64,000 bases of DNA from Phalacrocorax aristotelis (Eukaryota; Chordata; Aves; Suliformes; Phalacrocoracidae). A program made the position numbers and the translations under genes. The notes below the pieces were generated by a model that was not told the DNA's origin, searched no databases, and saw nothing but the letters and a program-made list of their open reading frames with translations. Positions 24,748 through 62,199 of the stretch are shown here, piece by piece; the stretch's first letter is position 1, and each line of letters opens with the position of its first letter. The stretch is taken from assembly GCF_949628215.1 (NCBI RefSeq), contig NC_134282.1:4757001-4821000 (forward strand), written 5' to 3'.

Positions 24748-25650
24748 CTAAACACCAGAACATTAATTAAGTCAGTCTTGAGTGTGCATTTTCCTGCTTG
24801 TTCATACAAAAAATAATTTCAGGCGACCTTGACCACCTCAGGCACACCAGGTTTTGCACTCCTTTCAGAAAAATGTTACTTCTTCAGCCTCCAACAGTTA
24901 AAACTGGAACCCATTTTGCATGTAATACCATAAAATTAATACTGGAGGGGTTACACAAGTTTCTTTAATTTTATAGTTATTTGTTCAATTTTCTCGTATA
25001 AAAAAACCGCTGCAGTATGTGTACAAAAGGCTTTTCTTCACACCCTACCCGCTATTTTACACAGTAGTCTTGTACTGCAATTTAGTAAAAAATGATGAGC
25101 TGATGCAAGAGTGTCCATCCTTGATCATTTTTTTCCTCTAAAAAATATACTGCCTTTCCAACTCTGTCTCTATTTAAATATTAAAAGAGAAAAATGGTCT
25201 CAGTTTGAAGAACGCTGATCTTCACGCAACCGATCCAAAATGCAGTTCGAGTTGTATGAAAATTTTATTCAGCGCTTTCAGTTCTTGGGAGATCAAACAC
25301 AGTCTTAAGGGCTTGCTTTATTGCGCTGCCAACTTTATGATTTCATCACCGCTGCGAGAGTTACTATGGCAGTTCACAAATAAATCCCCAAATTAAAGGC
25401 TGATCCGGATCGTCGGCCAAAAACCAAACGTCCCTAGAGAGTCACCTTTTCGCGCAGATGTCACTGGTGTGCGTCAGAATTTTCCCACCCCGAGTTATTA
25501 GTAACAGAGGTAAGATGCAGGCCATCGGCTAAATTCATGTCTTGGGCTAGCAGAGTTCTGTCAGCCTTTCCAGAGAGCCTGCGAAAAGAGGAAGAGGTCA
25601 GTCAGAAGCAATGCCAAAAGGTGAGTTTGCCATGTCAGAGGAGGGACGCG
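24748..25650 (-). other. SKIL: SKIL 5' intron, distal part
   Basis: The acceptor TAG at 24750-24748 just before the start codon implies a spliced 5'UTR. This AT-rich 0.9 kb up to the CpG island is therefore intron. No coding or RNA feature was seen. Confidence 0.6.
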
Positions 25651-26800
25651 TTTCCCCCGTTAATTACGAAGCACCAGCGCGCAGAGAGCTTTCCTCTAGC
25701 ACCGGGAGCCCCATTACAAGCCCTGGCAGATGGGTGAAGCTGGCAGCAGCGGCAGCAGCCAACTCCCGACGCGCTGCACGCACCGGCGGCGAGCCGCGGG
25801 CGGGGGGCGGCCCTCCCACGGCCTGCGCGCCCCGGGGGGACGAGGACCGGGGTCCGGGGGGAGCGGAGGGCCGCCCTCCACTCCCTCCGCCCGGCACCCC
25901 CGCCCTTCGCCCCGCAGCCCCTTCCCGGAAGGGCCCGGGACGCCGCATCCCGCCGCTCCCTCCCTCTCTTCCCGCGCCGTGACTCACGCCAGCCCCGCCG
26001 GCACCGCTCCGGGCAGGGCTCGCCGCCTCCCTGGGAGCGCTCCCCGCCGCCCGCACCCCCCCCCTTCCCACAGCCCGCCGCCGCTCCCTCCCTGCGGGGA
26101 CGGCGCGCCCCTCCCCCCGCCCCATCCCATCCCCCCCCATCTCCCCCTCAGGCGCTCCCGCCCCTCCCCCGCCGCGGGGACGGTCGCCCCCCCGGTAACT
26201 TCCCCATCTCCTCACCCGTCGCGGCGGGGGCTCCGGCAGCCCCGGGGAGCGGAACAGGCGCCGCGCACGGACCGCCCACCCGTGACCTCACTGCGGAGAC
26301 GGCGGCGGCGGCGGCGACAGCCACGGAGACGGCGGCGGCGCGCGGGCACGAACCCGCAGGCGGCGCGCACCGCCCCCTCCCGCCGCCGCAGCCCCGCCCA
26401 CTGTCTGGGGCACCGGCGGGAGCGGCGGGAGCGGCCGTCCCTCCCCTCCCCCCGCTCCGCCGCCGCCTCAGCGCCGGGAAACCCTGGTCCCCTCCCCCGC
26501 CGCCGCCGCGAAAAGGGAGACAGAAAAATAAAATCCCACAAAAAAAAGAGTGTTATTTCTGACTGGCGTTAGCACGTCCTCTCGCCGCCTCCCCTCGGCC
26601 CACCCGGGTCAGACACAGCCCCGGGACGCCGTGGCGCTGAGGGCCGGGGCACCGGGCGGGAGCGGGAGCTGGGGCGGGGAGGCGGCGGGGAGAGCGGCCA
26701 TGGCAGAAAGGGAGAAGGTGGCAAGCGGGAGCGCAGGCAGCAGCCGGGGCGGGAGAGGAGGGAGGAGGCCCGGACGCTGACGGGGAGCTGTCGGGCGTAG
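25650..26800 (-). promoter_or_regulatory. SKIL: CpG-island promoter and non-coding first exon region of SKIL
   Basis: GC content and CpG density rise sharply here, with C-runs, GGCGG boxes and a short (GGC)n run near 26300-26318. This is expected for the SKIL promoter and untranslated first exon. Two possible minus-strand donors are visible: GGC then GTGAGTCA (exon end about 25988) and ACGG then GTGAGG (exon end about 26216). I cannot choose between them or place the start site. The first donor also reads as an AP-1 consensus (TGAGTCA). Long open frames in this block are by-products of high GC. Confidence 0.75.
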
Positions 26801-26820
26801 TGCTTGCCTGAGGCGCGGCA

Positions 26821-26957
26821 GCCAGCGACCCTCAGCGAGGGTCCTTTAGCAGGTGTCCCTCAGCGACCGACCCTCAGCGACTATCCCTCAACGGGGTCCT
26901 TCAGTGGGTGTCACCCAGTGACAGTCCTTCATCGAGGGGTCCCTCAGCTACTGTCCC
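26821..26957. repeat. Degenerate 13-15 bp minisatellite, about 10 units
   Basis: The motif CCCTCAGCGA followed by 3-5 variable bases often ending in GT recurs about ten times in tandem (CCCTCAGCGACCGA, CCCTCAGCGACTAT, CCCTCAACGGGGT, CCTTCAGTGGGTGT and so on). It starts directly beside the SKIL CpG island. Units are diverged from one another. Confidence 0.8.
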
Positions 26958-29900
26958 CACATGACGTGGGCACTGCTGTGAGACCCCACTACTGGGGGAC
27001 AGCGAGACATGAGGAAGGAGGGAGAGTGCGATGGCAGCTGTCCCCAGAGCAGTTTCACAGCCCTTCCAGCCACGGGCTCATGGCAGGCCACAGCAGATGA
27101 TGAAGTGCAGGAGGAGGGTTCAGAGTGGGTCAGGGAGCCCAGCTGGTCAGCTCTGTGGAGAGGGCTGTACATGGGGGGCTTCTCCCACTCCACGCTTGTT
27201 GCTGGAAGGGGAAGATCTTCTGGGACTGCTTAGCCTTTGTACAACTGGTTTATTTATGTATTACAAGTTTGTTCCATCTGCAAGGAGCCTAAGGCTTTCT
27301 GGTTTACATCATCTTTTTAAAGATAGCGCTTCAGCTGAGATTAAGGCACAATCCAATTTGCTGTTGCCTTTCATCCCGTATAGTTACAGATTTTGATGCA
27401 AAGTGAGTATAAAGTGTGGGACATGAAAACGTGGCAGTTTTACAACCACCCAGCACCGCTTAACACCAGCCGGCACAGACCATGGCGAGTGGGCTCCGTG
27501 CCATCACCTCCTCACGCCACGCCACAAGGATTAGCACGGACCAAACAAAACCTGCCCCGCTGCCGCTGATCGACAGAGAGGTTTGATACGCCTTAATCCG
27601 TGACTCTGCAGCACTGATACGCTCTGGGCTGGCAGGGCTTTTGGATGGAGGGGGCCTGGAGCATCGCTGCAAAGCTGCTTTGCGAGTCACCTTGTAACTT
27701 TTTTGAAACACCACAACGGTTGGGATCAGTTGGGTTCCTCCCGGTGGTGGCTGGGCAAAGAGCCATCTGGGATTATTGTTATTTGCCCGTTGCTAACCTT
27801 AGATGGTCACTTCTGTAGGTAGGAGCCCTCCCACTCTATGTTTGCATAGCAGCTAGTGCAATCTTTGGGACCCGCGGTGCTTTATCTTGCAAAAATAATA
27901 AATTACTGACATGTTAAGTAGTAGAATAGGGTTTAGAATAACTATAAATAGCAGTGCCTGGGCTTTTAACAACAGCTCTCTGATCAAGATGACGATAATG
28001 GTTATATTTATATTTTAAAACCTAAAGAAAACCACTTGACCTTTCTGATATTAAAGAATTTGGGTATAGATGAAGGAATCATAAAACTGAAATTTTATGA
28101 GAGCACCTCAATTTTTATATTCAGCAGAAGGTGTAACAACAAGGATCATCATTTTACTGTTGCCATATTGCAGCAGAAGGCTTTCCTCTAAACGAAGGGG
28201 TACCAAAAAAGAAGCCTTCATTTTGTTGAGGGATATAAACCTCCAGCTGAAATTAAGTGTGCTCTTTCACGTGGCTGCTTGGAATAGGTATTTCCTAGAA
28301 TGCCCACAGAAAATCATAACTTCTCTTTTCAAAGGCTAAAGAAAACAGGCATAAATTCCTTCCATTCCACGTAGGGCAAAGCAGAGATAAAAGCTTCCCA
28401 AAAATTGGAACCAAGATTTAATCCTGGGGAAAGAACACAAGAAATGCCCTTTTTTCCTCCCCTTTAATACTCAACTATTTGTCCTTTTCCATCACCCTTT
28501 TGTCTATTTTTATTGTAAATCACTAGAGATTGACTCAGCCTTTCCTCAGGGAGCCTTTATCATAACAACTACTACCCTTGTGGGGAGGGCATTCTTCCTT
28601 ACTTACATTTACCCCGTTACCTGCTAGCTCCTTTTGCTAGACTTCATCTGCGTAACTCCTCCACAGCAGCCGAATACCCGCCGAAACGTGCAGCTACAAA
28701 AGCATTGGGCTCTAGGCATCGAGTTTCACAAATTGAAGGATGATCAGGACTGACACCGCTGTACTTTCCAACCACTTGAGATTCACCACAAGTAGGATTT
28801 GTTTATTTTAAGGAGATTTCATGGACATTGGACTATAAAACTACTCTTGGCTTGTCTTTGCATGCAACAGCATTTGATCGAATTTAGCAACACACACCGG
28901 TCATTCCACCTCACTCTGCAGTTTTGTATCTAGGCTGCTTGTTTGTACTTTTCAAAGCAGGGAAGTGTTACAAACACGTCTGAATGAATTCCAGCATTGT
29001 GCAGCGGTGTGTAGTACCCTGGTGCTTTTCATAAATGCTATTCTTTAGCCTGCAGCAACACAATTACGTAGGACTGTGCAAGCATTGGCTCACTCTGGCT
29101 GCCACATCAAATGCTTCTGCAGCATTTCCAGCCTTAGACAGAAAGATTGCCTCACATAATGATCCGCAAAAGGATTTTATAAATATTGGTATTTTTCCTC
29201 CAGTTAGAGTTAAGTAAACACGACAAGGCAAAGCAGTTGCAGGACTACAAGCGCTAGCCTTACACAAAAATGCGAACTGCTTCTGTGCAGGGCAGGGAGA
29301 CTGAGGAAAGCGATGGAGGACATGCAAAAGTGCTTCTGCGTTTGATCTTAATTCTGTTTCGATTCCATTGAATTCTTTATTCTCCTGCAATAAAATGTTG
29401 GAAGGTAGGGCAAAAAACAGCTTTATGACAAAGTGAACAGGTTTATGAAGAAAACTTACCCTCTGTACTTATGAAGTAGATACAAGGTTTGCTTAAAAGC
29501 CACAACAATATAGCAGAATACACAAGATTTCCAAATCTACCAGCTTTTGGAGCTGATCCTGAAAAGACATGGACCTGCGATACAACTGCCCAGATGTTCT
29601 GGACCTTCCTGTCTTCTCCACCCCCGAGGAGTTTAGGATCCAATAAAAAAAGAAAAAAAAAAATCTTCAAATACCAGTGAAACACACTATGTCACATTTC
29701 CATTTTAAAGTTACTGAAGAAAACGCAAGATTTATAACACCAGAGCCGGACTGATCTACGGATGTGAGGAAAGCAAGGTACACAGGTGGACAGTGCATCT
29801 TTTGTTAGACCTCCTGCTCTCCTGGAAGCTTAGGAATTGGGCGCCATTGTTTAGTTGGGGTTTTTCAAGTTCTGCTGCACATTTTCCATTTCAGGTTGCA

Positions 29901-32390
29901 AATTCTGGTAACTATTGTGCTGCAATGACAGTGTTGCTATAGAGCTACAATAATCACACAATGTGAGACAAAGCCTGTAGGTAGAGGATTGTCTAAAAAG
30001 AGATGTCAACTCTGCCTACAACTTCTTCTGCAGACTGTGAAAAGCAGTGCCAAAGACACGGTGCAACTAAAACACAAGTTACAGACCTCTGCAAGATGTA
30101 ATAACCTGCACTAAGAGAGCACAGGAGGAGTCTTACTTTTATTATTAACTCTGAACTTTCAAGAAGTGCTGCAGCTCTTTGGAAGCTTACAAAATTAACA
30201 TTTACAGTTGTCTTAAAATGTAGTTCACAAATAGCACCTTCGCTGCTTGGTTTCAACAGCTTAGGTTTAACACCAAGCAGCCTGTAGAGAATTTTTGTCT
30301 TTACTCTTCTAAGTCAGCTCTAAGGAAGAAAAGTTATTATTTAAAAAAAAATAATTTCTTTCTTTACAGTTAAACAGTGCACTGCAAGTTTCCTTTCCAG
30401 ATAAAGTAAAAAACAAGGGATATATAATAACATATGGCAAACCAGGAGGGTCCCTAGAAAGTATGTAATTCTTCCTTCATATCTTTCCAGGATAATAGCG
30501 AGCAGGACACACTCAAAAACACAGACCTCCAAAATACCATGAACCAAAAAAAAAAAAAAAAAGGGTACTTAAAAAAAGCCAAAGCCCCCTGCTCCCCACG
30601 CACGGGCCCCTCTGCATTCTGTGCGGGCCACCTTTGGCAGTCGCTGGGGCCGGTACCTCTTCCACTCGCCCGCTAGGAAGAGGGGCAAGCGAGACAAACT
30701 CATCTGCATTTCTAAGCGCAAATAAAAATAGATCCTTTAAACTACGACGTAGAAAGTGAAGTGTCAAATACCATAGCAAAACAAAATAAAATTATCTTTC
30801 AGTGGAGCTGGTTAGCATAGATACAAAGTTTTTGTCAAACTGCAAAGCGTGTGAAGAACTTTGTCACTGTTCTGATAAGATTCAAGTTGCATATTTATGA
30901 ACAAAGGGGGTTTTCTACAGAAAGAAGCTTTTTTTAAGTATTTCTACGTACGCTGTCTCTAAATATGCTAAAGACCACAATTTAACACCGAATAGAGAAT
31001 TAAAATTGTGCGTTTTCTTCTCAGAAGATATTAGCGTGCACATTTTAAAGAAAAAAAAGATCATTTTAGTGGTGATTTTTAATGTAAGTTGTAATACGGC
31101 CGCTCTTGTGATACCTCCTATGACAAACGAAGTAACATAGCCAAGACACCATATGAGAGACCCTATTACAGGTCTTCTCACATAAGCATGAAAAGTTGAC
31201 AGATTTTAGCAGGCACCACATCTTAGAGGGCAAGTTACTTCGGAAACAGTTCTGTTTTGTGATTAAATATGTAATGGTAAGATTAGACGTCTCAAGTACG
31301 CAGTTCAGATCTCTTTATCATAAGCAGGAAAAAAACAAAAAGGCTTTAGAAACCCCCAACACCCTGACTGAGCTCTTCTGAAGAAAATGCAAGATACGGT
31401 AAAATCCCCATTTTCTGAAAGGGGCTCCAATCCCCAGCTCCTTCCCAGGAAAACATCATTCATCCACAGGCAATTTCAGACGCCTTTCTTCCTTGAACTG
31501 CTTATGCCATCCATCCTGAAGCGAGGGCACGTGCTTAGCAGTTAAGGTATCAAGTATATATAGATTATACAAGCTATTCATTTCTTTTATAGAGTGTTGT
31601 AACGTAAACAATTGCTCAGACTGAGCCGGAGCAGTTGGCCACCAAACTGAACAGAAACAAGAAGCGTGCGTGGGGGGAGGTTAAGCATTTAAGATATGCA
31701 GCCATCTGCAGCATTTGCCTAGGACTGCCGGTGCATACTTGTAATAACAAGCCAGATTGCAAGAGGAAATCTCTTTTAAAACACAGGTACAGATATTGAA
31801 GTAGAGAGAGGTTAAAATACTGCATCTGTAGCAGGGTACGAGGTAAGTGCCCCTGCCCTCCATGTCAGAAATCTAAGAGAATGCGGAGCAGGAACTGAAG
31901 AAACAAAGAAAGAAATCATGCAGAAGTAAGCGCGGCAGATGAGGCCGTTGGTCTGAACTCCAAATCCCCAGCTCTGGCAGCTGAGATGACGTCCTACAAG
32001 TCCCAGCTGAAAGAGGTGCTTGGCCAAGCAAGCTAGAATTGCATTTTATACTTTACCTGAAGCTTTCTGTATCCGCACAGCTGACTGAAGCCTCACTGCC
32101 TACTTTTGTTTCATCAGTGGTGCTGGAACAAAAGACAGAATCTAACGGATGCTTTTTCTCTGCAGGGCACGGCGAACGTAAGGCCTGTGAAGCACGCGGG
32201 AGAGGGACTCGCATTCTGAGAGAGGCCGAGGGAGGTATTTCTTAGGTAGCTGCAGTTGATCCCAGCGCTATCTTCTCGAAGAAATTATAAGATGAGAACA
32301 ACGCTCCTGGGGGACCTGGGTATTTAAGGGTCAGACGACAAGCCCAAGCAAAGCCCAGCATTTCACAGTATTTGTTTTACTGGTTAACAC
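26958..32390. other. Intergenic region between SKIL and PRKCI
   Basis: No gene is recognised. The DNA is mostly AT-rich with GC-richer patches at about 27000-27240, 27440-27720 and 30585-30700. The last is preceded by an A18 run at about 30546-30563. Open frames are short and without family resemblance. SKIL enhancers could lie here but nothing in the sequence alone proves one. Confidence 0.5.
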
Positions 32391-32394
32391 ACAG

Positions 32395-34896
32395 AGACCT
32401 AATATAAATGTTTTATTTAAAGTAAAAAGTGTGCACAAGTAAAGGGAATGATTACACAACAACGTTCAAGACCATATTCCACATGAAACAGGAAAATAGT
32501 AGTGACAACTAGCAGAGCACCCATAAGAATCCAACTCGTATACAAAAAGGAGGTTAACTCCACATAAATACATCATGCTTCTGGCGCAGACGCTTCCTCC
32601 AGAAGACAAAGCCTACTGCACCGGACTGTTTACACCCAGCGTCCCTTCTGAATAGCTGTGACAGTTGCTATATGCTTAGCAATGAAAAATAACTGTTACT
32701 ATCATGGCACTTTGGAGAAAATGAAAGTTTAAAAACGGGTTTACAGTTATTTGTTTGTCACTTAGCAACATTCTTCATGCTTAGATACGTAAATAGAAAA
32801 AGCATCTTTTCTGTGACATTATCTATGAAAAAATTTCTTTTGTGCTTAAAGCAAAAGTTCAGTGTTTTACTCTTCTGTGATGAATAGCAGAAATGCCCTT
32901 CCTTACATAAAGCCATTTTACTTAATACCCTCTATGAAATTAAGCCACTGTAGAGACAATGCTTTTCTTGTTTGCTTTAAATAACTTCCAAGTTTAATAT
33001 CAGTTACATCCTGATGTCTAAACGAGTCATGCGGGTGCAGAAGTCAGGGGCTAAACAATTAAGCACGATTTTAAAACTGCATGTAAGCAATTCACTTGGC
33101 ATGAATTAATCGTGCTGAAATTATTAGCCGCTCTTTGAAAGTAGGTTTGCTCAGATAGTTTACATTTGAAAATATACAACTTGAATTTAAGGGAACCTGA
33201 TGTTTAACAGCATGGGGGTTCAATGCTTCCCAGAAACTGAGGCCCCTCCAATCACCTCCCAGTTTTGAAAACTCAGGAAACTCTGAAGTATTGGGCTATT
33301 CGTGTTGCAAAGAAAAATATCAACTAAATACCACGCCATGACGCTGCTGCGTGTTTGTGCCATCTCTCTCCTTGACACTAACATGTAAGTGTAAAAACAT
33401 AAGCGGGGAGATTTCTGCTATGAACGTACAGCGTCGCCACACGAGGCTTTTCAAGAAGAGACACTGACCAAGCAGAAGTCTTATTAGAAGCTTCGGCTAA
33501 GGTTTGCTAACTTGTGCTTACAGATACTTACATCTGCTTTTGGTAACACTTAGCTTGCCTTACAGCTCTTGCTTGCATAACACAGATTCTTTTCTTTGAC
33601 GTCTCTTAATCCCTTTTCCCCAAAACAAAACAAAAAAAGTGGTACATTTGGCATTTCTTCAGCCTAAGACATTCAAAACTATTCCTTAAACATTAAAAAT
33701 AGGAATTATCTGTGCTGTTTATTACACTGTTTACTAACATGAAATGTAAGAATCGCACCTCCCAAAAGCCCGAGTTTGAACCATTCTTTCAATTTATCCC
33801 GATTGCTTTACTATTACCTTTGAGTCTAGTACCGACATCTAAGGCTTGATTGCCCTTACAAATCACCCTCTGGGAGTGGTGAAGTTACGGGAGTCGTGGA
33901 CAGCACCTGTTTTTTTTCCAAGATGTGCTTCTTCCACTGGTAAAGTGGAATGCATTTCCAACAGTAAGATTGAAAAATAAAAAGGAAACAAATGCCCTTA
34001 TCTAGGCCGTAGCTGTAACTGGATCAGAACTGTGTACGTTAAGACAGAAAGTGTAAAAGCAGTGAGTATGAGGTTCCACATCCATCAATATTAGCTGCCC
34101 GTTACTGCTAAGTTACACTCTACAGATTTTAACTTTTTAAATTATTAATTGAATTCCATTTATTTAAACTGACACTTTATACCCGCACTGAAAGGGACAG
34201 GCTCAGAAAGGCACTCTCTGTGTATCAGTGTACAACTCCTAACGTATAATTTCAGAGCCAAGTCTATTGATTCTAATAGAGTTAACCATCCCCTTTAGGA
34301 TAGGATCAATATACCCTGTGAAAGCAGCCATTCTTGACCTATTCAGTTTAAAAATCTGCTCTCCTTGCTGTCATTTCAACTTGAAGGGCAATAACATAGC
34401 TTCAAGTCTATGAGAACAGGGAAATGAGATGTTGAAAAAGGCGAGATTTAGAACTACAGAAGTCATAAGGTCTTACTTTGTCTTGCTGGAAAATTGGAAG
34501 TCCTTTAATAATATTTTATTACATCCCCTAATGCAATTTGTATTCTTAAAGCAACAAATAAAAAAAGCCTTTCCTTTATCAGAAGGCTGTGTTGGCAGAT
34601 TATACAGCCAGACCCCACTGTTCAGTCAGGAACCCCAGAGACCAGCTTCTCTATGAAAATTCAAGTTTGGCAAGACTGTTGGAAAGTTTAACACTTTCAG
34701 TCTGGCAGCTGAAGGTTCAGCATGACAACTGTCCTGGACGACAATGAATACAAAAAGGAAATTAATGAGTAATTCACACTAGGTGACAAGGGTAAGACGT
34801 TCAGTTACTCGTTTTATGCAAGTGCATCGAAATGAAGAGATGTTTATCCATGCAGAAACAGAGAGTAACAATTGGCACAGTCCAGAAATGGAGAAT
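32395..34896 (-). other. PRKCI: PRKCI 3'UTR
   Basis: It runs from the PRKCI stop (34899-34897) to a strong poly(A) site about 2.5 kb downstream. This length is similar to what I know of the human PRKCI 3'UTR. The segment is AT-rich and non-coding. Confidence 0.7.
32412..32417 (-). promoter_or_regulatory. PRKCI: Poly(A) signal of PRKCI
   Basis: A canonical AATAAA reads on the minus strand and is followed about 15-25 bases later by the GU-rich element GGTCTCTGTGTGTT. This is the arrangement expected of an efficient cleavage site near 32395. Confidence 0.7.
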
Positions 34897-61353
<26,457 letters not shown>

Positions 61354-62199
61354 CCCCCCCACCACCTCACCTCACGCCCGGCGGCGGGAGGGCGGCTCCG
61401 CCCGGGGCGGCGGGAGGGCGGGCGGGAAGGCTGCGAGAGGCGGCTGCGCGACCCCCGCCCCGCCACCGCCTCACGCGCGCCGCGCCGCCGTCCAGCCTCA
61501 CGGCGCCAGCCCGGGGCGGGCGGGACCACAGTTAGGGTTGGGGGAGTACAGAGAAGAAGGAGAACGCGGAGCCGTGTGGCGCGGTGCAGGAGCGGAGCAC
61601 GAAACCTCCCCTCGCAGAAAGGAGGAGCCTCCCCGAGAGCCGACGGTCAGCAGCTCCGCCGCCCGGGACAGGCGGGCGCCACCCCTCCGGTGTGTGTCCG
61701 TCCCCCCCTGCCCCACGTGGGCTCTCCCGCTGGACCCCGGCGCACACCTGCGGAGCGGAACGCTCCACGATGCAGCGAAGGGGGGGAGGGGCGAGGCGGC
61801 GGCAGCGCAGAGGCAGCCGAGATCCCGGTAGCGAATCCGCCGGAGCGGATCTCTCCCGGTGAGGCAGGCCACAATTCCACCCTAATGGCTCCTTTTCTCC
61901 CTTCCCGGAGCAGGGGTGAGCTCCGCTGTATGTCTCCCCGCCACTTGGTACGGCCCGCCGCGAGGCATGCTGGGTGGCGGCGACCGGGCTGGAGGAGTGC
62001 TCCCGCCGGCCCGGTAGCGGGAGTCAGTCAGGGCGTCAGTCAGTCACGGCCGGCGGGGCCCGGCGGACCGGGCGGCTGTGGCGGTCGGGCCGGCTCCGCT
62101 GATACTCCTCCTCTGAGTTCTAGGTGCCTGGCTTTCGGTCAGCGGCTCCTTGCGTGGGGCTTCACCTCAGGCAGAGCCGCGCCTGCGGACGGGGCGGAG

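Noticed and set aside
24337-24816. 159-codon plus-strand frame opposite the SKIL first coding exon
   Set aside because: It is antisense to a clearly conserved coding exon and is a shadow of it.
25730-26572. 280-codon plus-strand open frame, and the minus-strand 183- and 109-codon frames, in the SKIL CpG island
   Set aside because: Composition is Pro/Arg/Gly/Ala-rich, as expected when stop codons are rare in very GC-rich DNA. There is no domain resemblance, and the frames overlap each other on both strands.
61529-61541. GTTAGGGTTGGG resembling telomere repeat
   Set aside because: Only one TTAGGG unit is present, in a G-rich promoter. There is no array.
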